Positions 1 to 8,788 of a stretch of DNA of 43,565 bases are shown in pieces. Where the stretch lies: NCBI GenBank assembly GCA_030448225.1, contig JAUJNJ010000052.1:1-43565 (forward strand), in the 5' to 3' direction. Made by a program: the position numbers and the translations under genes. Within the stretch, counting starts at the first letter, position 1; every line of letters begins with the position of its first letter. The DNA is from Phycisphaerae bacterium (GTDB lineage: Bacteria; Planctomycetota; Phycisphaerae; Tepidisphaerales; Tepidisphaeraceae). The notes below the pieces were generated by a model. The model ran no database searches. It saw only the letters and a program-made list of their open reading frames with translations, and was not told where the DNA came from.

Positions 1-642
1 AAGGGCGTCGGCATCGGCGCGATCCACTACGGCGTCGAGGTCCCCGCCGACGAGGGGGGCGAGTACTGGCTGAAGTGGATGGGCGGCTACTTCGAGACGC
101 ACTGGTCGGTCAACCCGCACTGGGAGGCGGTCTTCAAGCCGATGCCGAAGCACCCCGTCGCCAGCGGCGTGAAGCCGTTCACCACGAACGACGAGTGGTA
201 CTACAACATGCGCTTCCGCGACGACATGAAGGGCGTGACCGCCGTCCTCTCGGCCGTGCCGCCGGACAAGACCCGCCAGGGCAAGGACGGCCCGCACAGC
301 GGCAACCCCGAGGTCCGCAGCCACGTCGGCAAGGACAAGGCCGAGCACGTGCTGTGGGTCAGCGAGAACGAGAACGGCTCGCGCGGCTTCGGCACGACCG
401 GCGGGCACTTCCACCGCAACTGGGCGCAGGACGACTTCCGCAACGTCGTGCTCAACTCGATCGTCTGGATCGCCAAGGGCGAGGTCCCCGCCGACGGCGT
501 CAAGAGCAAGCGCCCCGACGTCGAGGAAATGCTCGCCAACCACGACGAAGAAGTGCCGGCGAACTTCGACAAGGGCGAACTGCTCAAGCAGATCGAAGAC
601 CTGAACAAGCCGATGCCCGAAGGGGCCGCGGCGAAAAAGTAG
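1..642 (+). CDS. ThuA-like domain protein (3' part; 5' end outside window)
   Basis: The frame is open from base 1 to a TAG at 640-642, so about 213 C-terminal residues are present and the start lies upstream. The visible part contains YFETHWSVNPHWEAVF, then HPVASGVKPF, DEWYYNMRF, HVLWVSENENGSRGFGTTGGH and HRNWAQDDFRNVVLNSIVWIA. This pattern (HP..G...F...DE.Y, then a glycine-rich segment followed by H...W....FR..V...I.W.A) is that of ThuA/trehalose-utilisation-like domains, class I glutamine-amidotransferase-like folds. They are common as secreted proteins in planctomycetes, often fused or adjacent to sugar dehydrogenase or cytochrome modules. The Lys-rich tail after residue 165 looks like a linker end. 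Substrate is unknown. A strong hairpin follows 28 bases after the stop. The family call is fairly sure; the function is not. Confidence 0.8.
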   Translation, partial: KGVGIGAIHYGVEVPADEGGEYWLKWMGGYFETHWSVNPHWEAVFKPMPKHPVASGVKPFTTNDEWYYNMRFRDDMKGVTAVLSAVPPDKTRQGKDGPHSGNPEVRSHVGKDKAEHVLWVSENENGSRGFGTTGGHFHRNWAQDDFRNVVLNSIVWIAKGEVPADGVKSKRPDVEEMLANHDEEVPANFDKGELLKQIEDLNKPMPEGAAAKK

Positions 643-670
643 GGCGTAACGAATTCCGATTAAGATGGAG

Positions 671-700
671 AAGAGGGCCGGCGACAACGCCGGCCCTCTT
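671..700 (+). terminator. Hairpin downstream of the ThuA-like gene
   Basis: A perfect 13-bp inverted repeat (AAGAGGGCCGGCG / CGCCGGCCCTCTT) with an ACAA loop lies 28 bases after the stop. There is only a weak T run after it, but GC content and position fit a transcription terminator. Confidence 0.7.
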
Positions 701-766
701 CGTCTGGCTCTGATGTCGCGCCCACGGCGCGCGAGCTCCCGAAGTAGCTTCGGACGGCCCGAGAAC

Positions 767-872
767 GGTCATTCCGAGGAGCGACAGCGACCCGAGGGAT
801 TTCGGGTCCGTGAGAGACGCGTCTTCCACCCCGAGATGGGTCGGGTCGCTACCGCTCCCCTCGGGATGACGG
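767..872. repeat. Dispersed CATCCCGAG palindromic repeat, copy A
   Basis: The ends are imperfect inverted repeats: CGGTCATTCCGAGGAGCG at left and the complement of CGTCATCCCGAGGGGAGCGG at right, each continuing to AGCGACCC. The inside carries CCATCTCGGGGTGGAAG in the reverse direction. Related copies lie at 21680-21778 and 38829-38924. No gene is visible in the rest of 643-1033. Confidence 0.75.
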
Positions 873-1033
873 TGCTGAGGATGTCGCGCTCGACAGCGAC
901 CCTCCAGCGACAGCGACGACCACTCCCACCGAAGCAACCGCGACGCGCGCCGTTCGATGCGGCGTCTACTCAAGCGGCCTTCGTCGCCGCCAGCGGACCT
1001 GCCACGAGTGCCACGACTGCTGCTGAATCCAAA

Positions 1034-1501
1034 TCAACGCGCGAACATTCCCGCGATCCAGCCGAAGAACACGCGGTTCGATTGCGAGAGCCACACGAGC
1101 GCGAATCCGCCGCCCATGTACAAGATCATGAGCCTGTCCGACCAGCGCGCCCGCCACTTCGGAATATGCTCCTCGCGCGGCGCATCAACGTGAGCTGTGA
1201 CGAACGCCAGCAGCCGATCCTTCTCCGCGGCATCAATCTTCCCGGCCTCGAACTGCGTCAGGATCCCGAACTCGAGATCATCGATGTCCATGCAGACGAC
1301 CGGTGAGATGTCCTTCCCGATCTCCCGCGCCAACGCGATCATGTCGCTCACGATGCTGTCAGCGATCTGACGCGTCCGGAATTCAGCCAGGATTTCTTCC
1401 CTGGACTCGGCCTGCTCAGGACTCGTCCCGAAGCGCGGCTCGATCGCCGCGATGCAAGCGAGTTGCCAAGCCGTATATGTCTGCACGGGGTACAGCGGCA
1501 T
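1034..1501 (-). CDS. Hypothetical protein with C-terminal membrane segment
   Basis: A 155-residue frame on the minus strand, starting MPLYPVQTYTAWQLACIAAIE. The first 110 residues are soluble-looking, with many Glu/Arg/Asp and helical character (PEQAESREEILAEFRTRQIADSIVSD). The C terminus (about residues 128-150, LMILYMGGGFALVWLSQSNRVFFGWIAGMF) is hydrophobic and could be one or two membrane helices. I do not recognise the family. It lies 66 bases downstream of the PQQ-propeller gene on the same strand and could be co-transcribed with it. Codon third positions are GC-biased, which supports a real gene, although GC content here is slightly lower than in its neighbours. Confidence 0.6.
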   Translation of the reverse strand: MPLYPVQTYTAWQLACIAAIEPRFGTSPEQAESREEILAEFRTRQIADSIVSDMIALAREIGKDISPVVCMDIDDLEFGILTQFEAGKIDAAEKDRLLAFVTAHVDAPREEHIPKWRARWSDRLMILYMGGGFALVWLSQSNRVFFGWIAGMFAR

Positions 1502-1567
1502 CGCCGGACGACGATTACGAGGAGAGGAAGCGAAACCTTGAGGCGCGGGACGCAGCCCGAATCCTCA

Positions 1568-2812
1568 TCAGTCGGCGGACTTTCCGCCCACGGCGATCAG
1601 GTGCGTGTACGTGCGGAAGAACATCCGCCCGCCGGCGATCGCCGGGGTGGCGTGGACCTTTTCCTTCAGGCCGAGGCGGCTCTTGCCGAGTTCCTGGAAC
1701 GTGCCCGTGGCGGCCAGGACGACGACCTCGCCGGTCTTGCTGACGTTGTAGAGCTTTCCGTCGGCGCAGACCGGCGACGCGAAGTACGACCCGCCGACGC
1801 GCTCCTGCCAGAGTTGCTCGCCCGTGGCGGCCCGGGCGCAGGTCACGGTGCCGCCGTCGCTCCAGACGAACAGCAGGTCCTTGTAGACCAGCGGCGTGGG
1901 GACGTAGGGGGACTTCTCGGTGATCTTGTAGACGACGGCCGCCTTCTCGCTGCCGCGGCCGGGGTGGACGGCGACGAGCCAGTGCCCGCCGCCCCCCTCG
2001 CCGCAGGACGCGAAGACCAATCCCGCGCCGGTCGTCGCCGAGGCGACCGTGCGGCTGTCGAAGGCGTCGGGCACCTCCCACAGCACGACGCCGGTCAGCG
2101 GGTCGACGCCGGTGATGCCGTGCGACCTCGCCGTGAACACGAGTTGCGGCGGACCGCCCTCGGGCCGCAGCACGCTCGGCGTGCTGGCCGAGAACGGCCC
2201 GGTCTGCCGCGGCGTGCGCCAGCGCTCGGCGCCGGTCTTGGCGTCGAGCGCGACGAGGAAGCTTTCCTTGTCCTGGTCGTTCGGCAGGATCACCAGGTCG
2301 TCGAACACGATCGGCGACGCCCCGCCGCCGTGCTGCGTCGGGTACGGGCCGAGGTCGACCTTCCACGCGTCCTTGCCGTCGTGCGTGAACGCCCGCACGG
2401 CCAGTTCGTCCGGCGTGCTCCAGACGACGTAGACGTGCTCGGCGTCGACCGCGGGCGTGGGGGAGGCGTAACTGTTGTCGCCGTGCTTCTTGTAGGTCGT
2501 GCTGGGGAACTCGCGCGTCCAGCGGATCTTCCCGTCGGCGGCGCCGAGGCAGACGATCGTCCGCGCGGCGGTCTTGTCGTCGGCGCAGGTGACGAACAGC
2601 TTGTCGCCCCACACGACCGGCGACGAGTGCCCGCCGCCCGGCAGCGGCGTCTTCCAGTCGAAGTCGGCCTCGGTGAACTTCACCGGGAGGTTCTTCGCGT
2701 CGACCACGCCCAACCCGTCCGGCCCGCGGAAGCGCGTCCATTCCTGCCCCCGCGCCACCGGGGCCAGCACGAACAGCAGCAGCAAGGCGATCACGAATCG
2801 GTCGCGCGACAT
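1568..2812 (-). CDS. Secreted PQQ-like beta-propeller repeat protein
   Basis: 414 residues with a signal peptide (MSRDRFVIALLLLFVLAPVARG, probable cleavage before QEWTRFRGPDG). The mature part opens with the W..FRGP.G motif of planctomycete outer-membrane BamB-like/PQQ_2 proteins. Repeated blades follow: VTCADDKTAARTIVCLGAADGKIRW, HVYVVWSTPDELAVRAFTHDGKDAW, SFLVALDAKTGAERW, ITGVDPLTGVVLWEV, TVTCARAATGEQLWQ. Each is of the type V.ALDA.TG...W. A secreted eight-blade propeller is likely. In planctomycetes such proteins are abundant; some bind PQQ, but most have no proven activity. The start ATG at 2812 has a GGAGG seven bases upstream, which decides the start. Upstream (2813-3306) is a 494-base intergenic stretch with repeats. 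Confidence 0.88.
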   Translation of the reverse strand: MSRDRFVIALLLLFVLAPVARGQEWTRFRGPDGLGVVDAKNLPVKFTEADFDWKTPLPGGGHSSPVVWGDKLFVTCADDKTAARTIVCLGAADGKIRWTREFPSTTYKKHGDNSYASPTPAVDAEHVYVVWSTPDELAVRAFTHDGKDAWKVDLGPYPTQHGGGASPIVFDDLVILPNDQDKESFLVALDAKTGAERWRTPRQTGPFSASTPSVLRPEGGPPQLVFTARSHGITGVDPLTGVVLWEVPDAFDSRTVASATTGAGLVFASCGEGGGGHWLVAVHPGRGSEKAAVVYKITEKSPYVPTPLVYKDLLFVWSDGGTVTCARAATGEQLWQERVGGSYFASPVCADGKLYNVSKTGEVVVLAATGTFQELGKSRLGLKEKVHATPAIAGGRMFFRTYTHLIAVGGKSAD

Positions 2813-2987
2813 GGCAGATCCTCCGAGCGTGTTACCTTACCGGCGCCCGGGCGTTAACCATAGCCGCGGGCGAACGACGCGATCGGGCGCCGCTGTCGAT
2901 CCCCGGAAACTTCTGCACGCGTGGGGGCGAAGCGCGGATGATGATCCCTTTCACCGCTTCACCGCATAACCGGATGCGCCCCCCAAA

Positions 2988-3030
2988 CCCCTTTTAGCCG
3001 CCAGCCCGAAGGGCTCGCTGTCCGGGAGCC
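2988..3030. repeat. AGCCCTTCGGGCT dispersed repeat, copy 1
   Basis: CCCTTTTAGCCGCCAGCCCG followed by AAGGGCTCGCTG. The reverse complement is found almost unchanged at 19974-20010. AGCCCGAAGGGCT is itself a short palindrome. Both copies translate to the same spurious peptide SEPFGLAAKRG in one frame. Confidence 0.7.
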
Positions 3031-3101
3031 GTAAACCGGAACGAACTCGCGCGTGTCGTCGTAGACTTCCTAAGGGCGCGTCCGCGAAGTCGAAGAACAG
3101 A

Positions 3102-3166
3102 GCGTGGCGCGGGCGTCTCGCCCGCGTTTTCTCGCTCAAGGCGCGGGCGCGACCCCCGCGCCACGC
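3102..3166. repeat. Compound inverted repeat
   Basis: Outer arms GCGTGGCGCGGG (3102-3113) and CCCGCGCCACGC (3155-3166) are perfect 12-bp inverted repeats. Inside, CGCGGGCG-TCT-CGCCCGCG (3108-3126) is an alternative hairpin followed by TTTT. No gene ends just upstream on the plus strand, so this is more likely a repeat element than a terminator. The rest of 2813-3306 shows no coding frame. Confidence 0.6.
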
Positions 3167-3306
3167 GTGGGCTCCGTTTCATCGCGCGCGGCACGCCGCA
3201 CGTCCTGCTCAACCGCGATGAATCGTCCTTCCCCGGCCCCGGTTCACGCATAAGATGAGCGGCCGACGGTGGGCCGGCTTTCTGTTGTCGTCGAGGAGAT
3301 GCTGTC

Positions 3307-5163
3307 TTGAAGTTCACCCGCACCGCGCAACGAATCCTGTTTACCGCGTGCCTCGCCTACGGCGCGGCCGCCCCGGCCGCAGACGTGCCGGCCGACGCGT
3401 CGCCCCGCGAGGGCCCGGTGGCGATCGACCCCGCCGAGGCTCGCGTGGGGGAACTGATCGCCGCCGCCGCGTTCACCGACCTCGACGGCAAGCCCGGCTC
3501 GCTCGCCGACGCGCGCGACGCCAAGGCGACCGTGATCTGCATGACCGGCGTCGGCTGCCCGGTCGCGCGGAAGATCCTCCCGACGCTGGCGCGACTCGAG
3601 CAGTCGTACCGCGACCGCGGCGTGCGGTTCGTGCTCGTCAACCCCAACGCCCACGAGCCGGCCGCCGAGGTGCGCGCCGCCGCGGCGGGCGCGGCGTTCG
3701 GCGGGCGGACCGTGCACGACCCGGAGGCCCGCGTCGCCCGCGCGCTGGGCGCCACGAGCAGCACGGAGGTGTTCGTCCTTGACGCGGCCCGCACGCTCCA
3801 GTACCGCGGCGCGGCCGACGATCAGTACGGCCTCGGCTACGCGCTGCCGGCGCCGCGGCGCCAGTACCTCGCCGAGGCGATCGACGCCGTCCTCGCGAGC
3901 CGCCGCCCCGAGACGCCCGCCACGACCGCGCCAGGCTGCGCGCTCGACCTGAAGCCCGCCGTTGACGCCGCCGCCGACACTGGTCCTGCCGCCGGTGACG
4001 TGGCCGCCGGTGACGTGGCCGCCGGGGCGACGCCGGGCGTCACCTACCACAACCGCGTCTCGCGGATCGTGAGAACAATTGTCTGGACTGCCACCGCGCC
4101 GGCGAGGCCGGGCCGTTCGCGCTCGGCACCTCCGCCGACGTGAAGGGCACGCGGCGATGATCCGCAAGGTGGTGGCGAAGGGGATCATGCCCCCCTGGTA
4201 CGCCGACCCGGCCACGCCGCACGCGTGGTCGAACGACCGGCGGCCTCAGCGCGCGACAAGGGCGACGTGCTCGCCTGGATCGAGGCCGGCGCGCCCGAGG
4301 GCGACGCGGCCGACGCCGCTGGGCGCGGTCGTTCGCCACGGGCTGGCGCATCGGCCAGCCCGACGCGACGTTCGAGGCGCCGTTCGCGTTCAAGATCCCC
4401 GCGACCGGCGTGATGCCCTACCAGCGGGTGGCCGTGCCGACCGAGCTGCCCGAGGACAAGTGGGTGCGCCGTCGAGATCCGCCCGACGAGCCCCGCGGTC
4501 GTGCACCACGTGCTGGTGTTCCTCGTCTACCCGAAGGACCACCCGCTCGCCCGCAAGCAGCCGAAGTACCACGACGGGCTCACCGGCTACTTCGCCGGCC
4601 TGGTCCCCGGGCAGGGCGCGACGACGTTCCCCGCCGGCACCGCCAAGCTGCTGCCGAAGGGCGATGCTCGTGTTCCAGATCCACTACACGCCCAACGGAT
4701 CGGCGACCGAGGACCGGCCGAAGATCAGGATGCTCTTCGCCGACGGCCCGCCGGCGCACGAGCACGTGACGCACAGCCGCGTTCAACCACCGCTTCCGCA
4801 TCCCGCCGGGTGCGGGCAATCACGAGGTGACCGCCGACTACACGTTCAAGGGCGACGGCGCCTGCTGGCGTTCATGCCGCACACGCACGTCCGCGGCCGG
4901 GGGTTCCGCTACGAGCTGTCCTACCCCGACGGCCGCACCGAGACGGTGCTGAACATCCCGCGGTACGACTTCAACTGGCAGCTCGAGTACCAGCTGCGCG
5001 CCCGATCGACGTGCCCGCCGGCACGCGGATGCGCGCCACCGCCTGGTACGACAACAGCGCCGCCAACCCCGCGAACCCCGACCCGACGAAGACCGTGCGC
5101 TTCGGCGACCAGACGTGGGAGGAAATGATGATCGGCTACTTCGCCGGCCACCGGCTGGAGTAG
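3307..5163 (+). CDS. Redoxin / cytochrome-c-like / copper type II monooxygenase-like fusion, frameshifted
   Basis: N-terminal signal peptide ([25 protein letters not shown]), then a thioredoxin-like redoxin domain with [23 protein letters not shown] (single Cys, no CXXC) and [11 protein letters not shown], ending near 3900. At about 4060-4125 the continuation in another frame is [19 protein letters not shown], a CXXCH haem-binding motif. It is followed by [18 protein letters not shown], then a long region typical of the ascorbate-dependent copper type II monooxygenase C-terminal fold: [52 protein letters not shown] and a final [16 protein letters not shown] stop at 5161-5163. His-His and HxH copper-ligand-like motifs are visible. 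At least six small indels between 4060 and 5060 break the frame, for example GGCACGCGGCG where GGCCACGCGGCG would restore HAAMIRK. These look like missing C/G bases. Unbroken length would be about 620 residues, as in planctomycete homologues. Likely a secreted redox enzyme of unknown substrate. Confidence 0.82.
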
Positions 5164-5394
5164 CGGGACGTCGGCCTCGTCGGCAGGAACGGCCGACCCG
5201 CCGCGCCGTCTTCGGAGCCGCGGCCCGAACGTGGCATGGCGGCTCGCGCTGTTTCGAACGGCTCGTCGACGAAGACCACGGTCGATGGCGGTCGGGAGGC
5301 GGGCAAGCCGCGATCCGCGGGGGCGCGCGCGGACGGGGCACGACGATCGACGCCGGGCGATTGTAGAAGACGCGATCACTCGATGCCGGGCGCG

Positions 5395-5972
5395 CTACGC
5401 CGCGGCGGCCGAGAGTGCCCGGCCGCACTCGGGGCAGCGGTCGGGGCTGGCGCGGACGTCGTAGCCGCAGGCGGGGCACCGCCCGGCGCGTCGCCTCCGG
5501 CGGCCGCGGACGGCGCCGGCGACGCGTCGGACCGCCCACATCACCGGCCACGGCGAGAACCGCGAGGAGCGACGCGTACGGCAGGGCGCAGGAGGAACCC
5601 GTCGTTCGTCGACGCCGCGTAATACGCCGCCGGCGCGACGGCCCGGGCGCGAACAGACGCCCCGGCGCGATGCCCGCCGGCGTCAGCACCTCGGCCGTGC
5701 CGCGCAGGAGCGCGCGCCGAGCAGCGGCGGCGGACCCGACCCGTGGAACCGCACGAGGAACGCGTCCGCCCGCCCCGCCGACCGCCACGCCGGCGCTGCG
5801 CGTGCGGCCACCCGTCGACGCGCACGAGTTCCACGCCGCCGGCGTCGGACCGCACGATCCAGCACCGCCCGTCCTCCCGCGCCCACACACGAGCACGTCT
5901 TGGGCGAACCGCCCGCGCCGCCATCAGCAACGCGATCGCGAGGAGCGCGATGACGCTGGCGCGCAGCGCCAC
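5395..5972 (-). CDS. Membrane-anchored protein with C-terminal zinc ribbon, frameshifted
   Basis: The N terminus is MALRASVIALLAIALLMAARAV, a single membrane helix, followed by RARVWAREDGRCWIVRSDAGGVELVRVDGW. The middle is interrupted by frameshifts near 5790-5500. The C terminus, read in another frame at 5395-5490, is RCPACGYDVRASPDRCPECGRAL then a TAG stop. Paired CPACGYD and CPECG give a four-Cys ribbon. Proteins with one N-terminal helix and this exact ribbon are very common in Phycisphaerae-like planctomycetes, and their role is unknown. The start is uncertain: the helix frame may continue upstream through another indel near 5975-6000 (VRRSLSWR). The 231 bases between the preceding gene and this stop contain nothing recognisable. 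Confidence 0.65.
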
Positions 5973-6133
5973 GACAAGGATCGCCGCACGTCCGACGAAG
6001 GCATCACGCGCAGATCGTAACCGACACGGACGCCATCGTAGGTCCCCGGGTAATGCCGAGGGGAGGGAGCCACGGCGAAAGGCTTGCGGGGCGACAACAA
6101 AGCGAGTGCGCGACGCCGCCTCAGAACGAAGGG

Positions 6134-7111
6134 TCAGGCCGCCGCAGCGCGGGTGGGCGGCGTCGGCGGTTCGGCGGCGGGGAACGCGAGGGGCGACGTG
6201 AGGTCGGCGGCCGGGTCGACGGCCATCGCGTCCGGCGCCCGACGGCCGAGGCCGCGGGGGTCGTGGCGAGCAGGTCGAGCGCGCGGCGGAGGGCGGGGCG
6301 GATGACGTCGACCGCGGCGGCGTCGGCGGCCGCGGGAATCGTCGCGCGCAGGGCGACCTCGGCGGACGGGTTGGTCGGGTCGTCGCTCCGCACGCGGAGC
6401 GTCGCCGTCCGGCGCGCCGGGGCGGCTACCGGCGCCCGGCGTGAACACGACGGCCACGCGCGCCGACCCGCCGGGCGGCAGGACGAGCGGCCGATCCGGC
6501 GTGAGGCTCGCGGCGAAGTGGCCGGCGTCGCCGCCGGCGATGCTCATCTCGCCCGCCGGGATCGTCAGCGGCGCGCGGCCGAGGTTCCGCAAGACGAGCA
6601 CGGCCACGTCGCCGTTGACGCCGCCATCGTCGAACGTGAGCGCACGACTGTCGAGCGCCAGCGCCGGCGCTGCGGCGGCCGCCGAGGCACCGTGAGGCGC
6701 GGCGGCGGCGGCGGCGGTCGCTGAAGAATCGCCCGGGCGGCGTGCGGCGGGACCGGCAAGATCGCCGGCGGCCGTGAACGCGAGGACGGGCCTGCCGGGC
6801 GTGACGATGAGTTGCTCGGCCGCGAAGGCGCTGACGAGCGACGTGTCGAGCGTCATCGGCCCGATGCCGCCACCGGCGACGGTCGGCGCGGTCACCGTCA
6901 CGAGGCCGGCGGCGGTCGCCGCCCCTTGCGACGCCCACGCGGCCTCGATCGGGCCGGCGGAGAAGAAGTGGCCGATCGGCGCGCCCGGGTCGGCGGCCAT
7001 GAGTTGACGATTCTCGAGCGATTCGACGGCGGCAACCACGACCGCCGCGTCCGAAGCGGCGGCGGCCCCCGACGTCTCCCGATTTCCGCGCGACGTGCCT
7101 TCCCCGAACAT
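6134..7111 (-). CDS. Secreted planctomycete-extracellular-motif protein with choice-of-anchor D (ASH-like) domain, frameshifted
   Basis: The start ATG at 7109-7111 is preceded by GGGAG at about nine bases. Residues 25-40 read AAVESLENRQLMAADPGAP, the short planctomycete extracellular motif (LExRxLM/LLS) seen near the N terminus of exported surface proteins in this phylum. A low-complexity Ala/Gly stretch follows, then an Ig-like ASH/choice-of-anchor D domain: LDSRALTFDDGGVNGDVAV, LRNLGRAPLTI, DAGHFAAS, LPPGGSARVAVVFTPGA. One indel near 6425 moves the continuation RVRSDDPTNPSAEVALRATI to another frame, and a second near 6250 restores the first frame until the stop at 6134. The domain type suggests a structural or adhesive envelope protein. 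Partners are not visible. A perfect hairpin lies 47 bases upstream. Confidence 0.72.
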   Translation of the reverse strand: MFGEGTSRGNRETSGAAAASDAAVVVAAVESLENRQLMAADPGAPIGHFFSAGPIEAAWASQGAATAAGLVTVTAPTVAGGGIGPMTLDTSLVSAFAAEQLIVTPGRPVLAFTAAGDLAGPAARRPGDSSATAAAAAAPHGASAAAAAPALALDSRALTFDDGGVNGDVAVLVLRNLGRAPLTIPAGEMSIAGGDAGHFAASLTPDRPLVLPPGGSARVAVVFTPGAGSRPGAPDGDAPRAERRPDQPVRRGRPARDDSRGRRRRRGRRHPPRPPPRARPARHDPRGLGRRAPDAMAVDPAADLTSPLAFPAAEPPTPPTRAAAA

Positions 7112-7642
7112 CACAGGATCTCCCGACGAGCAGCGGACCGTGTCGCGGCTGCGAACGCCGCGGGAGTTCGCCTCCCGCGGGTCCCCATCGCCCGCTCGCC
7201 ACGCGGTCCTCTCGATGCCCAAGAAGTACGATTGCCCGCGTGCGAACCATCGGTCGCGTGGGGTGGAATTCCGCGGCTAAACCCTGAGCTTCGGGCCGGC
7301 CGCAGCGGATATGCCGACGGCGCGGGCGGCAACGGTTGCACCGGCGTTCCCGGCGCCCCGCGTGTGCTACGACGCCTGTTCGCGCTTCGGCGGCGGTTCA
7401 GGTCAGCCGGATCGGGCCCTTCTCGGCTGCGCTCGAAGGAAGTGTTCTGCCCGGAGAGCCAGCGCGTCGGATAGCCGCCCCACCTGCGCCGCGCGAGAGC
7501 ACGGGGCGCACCGCACCCTGCGCGATCGAGGGACAGGCGCGGGCCCGATCGAGGGTGATCGGCGGGCCGCGACACGCCCGCGGCGCATGTGCGCACCGCG
7601 GCCTTTGCCTTTTCCGCCGCACGCTCCTACCGTGGCCCGCCT
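7112..7642. other. Divergent intergenic region
   Basis: 531 bases between the minus-strand secreted-protein gene and the plus-strand GT4 gene. Apart from the hairpin at 7158-7180 I see no gene, tRNA or clear promoter. Long ORFs here are GC-driven shadows. Confidence 0.5.
7158..7180 (-). promoter_or_regulatory. Perfect hairpin upstream of the secreted-protein gene
   Basis: CCGCGGGAG-TTCGC-CTCCCGCGG, a 9-bp perfect stem with a 5-base loop, lies in what would be the 5' leader of the minus-strand gene starting at 7111. It could affect mRNA folding or stability. No ligand-binding class is recognised. Confidence 0.35.
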
Positions 7643-8788
7643 GTGAGAGTCGCGCTCGTCATCCTGCACGCCGAGCCCGCCAAGGGCGGGGCCGAGGGGT
7701 ACACGGTCAACCTCGCCAAGTCGCTCGGCGCGCGCGGGCACGACGTGTCGCTCGTGTCGACGAGCTTCGCGCCGGCCGCCGAGGTCGTGGCGAACGTGAA
7801 GCTCGACGCGGGCGGCCTCACGCGGCTCGGGCGCTACAAGAACTTCGTCGCCGCGCTGGATCGCCACCTCGACCGGACGCGTTACGACGTCGTCCACGCG
7901 ATCGCGCCCGTCCGCCGCTGCGACCTGTACCACCCGCAGGCGGGCCTGTCGGCCGAGGCGCTGGCGAGCGGCCACCTCCGCTACGGCGGCCTGCGCCGCC
8001 CGCTCGACCGGCTCGCCACGCGCCTCAATGCCAAGCGCCAGTTCGTCGCCGGCGTCGAGCGCGACCTGCTCACCCGCGCCGGCGCGGCGACGAAGGTGCT
8101 GTGCGTCTCCGAACTCGTGAAGGAGACGGCCCGCCGGCACTATGGGCTGCCCGAGGAGCGGCTCGTCACGCTCTTCAACGCGATCGACGCGACGTTCTAC
8201 AACCCGATCATCAATCCCGGGGCGCGCGACGACACCCGAAAAAAGCACGGCCGCGGGCCCGAGCAGGTCGTGGCGCTGATCGTCGCGCAGGACTTTCGCC
8301 GCAAGGGCGTCCGCCCCGCGATCGAGGCGCTGGCGAAGGTGCGGGACGAGCGCCTCGTGCTGCTCGTGGTCGGCAAGCCCGACGCCGCCCCGTACCGCGC
8401 GCTGGCCGCGTCGCTCGGCGTCGCACACCGCGTGATCTTCGCCGGGCCCACCACGTACACCTACGCGTATTATCGCGCGGCCGACTTCTTCGTCCTGCCG
8501 ACGTGGCACGACCCGTGCAGCCTCGTGGTGCTCGAGGCGCTGGCGATGGGCCTGCCGACGATCACCACGCGGCAGAACGGCGCTTACGAGATCATGACCG
8601 AGGGGATGCACGGGTTCGTGCTCGACGACCCGGGCCGCACCGAGGCGCTCGCCGCGATGATGGGTGACCTCGCCGACGCCGACCGCCGCGCGGAGATGGC
8701 CGAGGCGTGCCTCGCGCTGCGGCCGCGGCTGTCGTGGGACGCGCACCTCGACCAGCTCGAAGGCGTCTACGCCGGGGTCGCGCGATGA
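7643..8788 (+). CDS. GT4-family glycosyltransferase
   Basis: I take GTG at 7643 as start because the protein then begins VRVALVILHAEPAKGGAEGY, the classic GT4 N terminus with the acceptor-side glycine loop (GGAEGYTVNLAKSL). Upstream codons in the same frame have no family character. Donor-domain motifs are VVGKPDAAPYRALAASLGV, VIFAGPT, YYRAADFFVLPTWHDPCSLV, LEALAMGLPTITT and NGAYEIMTEGMHGFVL. These give the E(x7)E region of retaining GT-B enzymes (EALAMG...E). Length of about 382 residues matches the family. The acceptor is unknown, but lipopolysaccharide-core-like GT4 enzymes such as WaaG share the DPCSLVVLEALAMG segment. The stop overlaps the next start (ATGA at 8785-8788), so it is translationally coupled to the ArnT-like gene. 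Confidence 0.88.
   Translation: MRVALVILHAEPAKGGAEGYTVNLAKSLGARGHDVSLVSTSFAPAAEVVANVKLDAGGLTRLGRYKNFVAALDRHLDRTRYDVVHAIAPVRRCDLYHPQAGLSAEALASGHLRYGGLRRPLDRLATRLNAKRQFVAGVERDLLTRAGAATKVLCVSELVKETARRHYGLPEERLVTLFNAIDATFYNPIINPGARDDTRKKHGRGPEQVVALIVAQDFRRKGVRPAIEALAKVRDERLVLLVVGKPDAAPYRALAASLGVAHRVIFAGPTTYTYAYYRAADFFVLPTWHDPCSLVVLEALAMGLPTITTRQNGAYEIMTEGMHGFVLDDPGRTEALAAMMGDLADADRRAEMAEACLALRPRLSWDAHLDQLEGVYAGVAR

Noticed and set aside
767..872. ORFs containing HPEGSGSDPTHLG-like text
   Set aside because: The same peptide appears in each copy of the dispersed repeat, on either strand, so it reflects the element and not a protein family.
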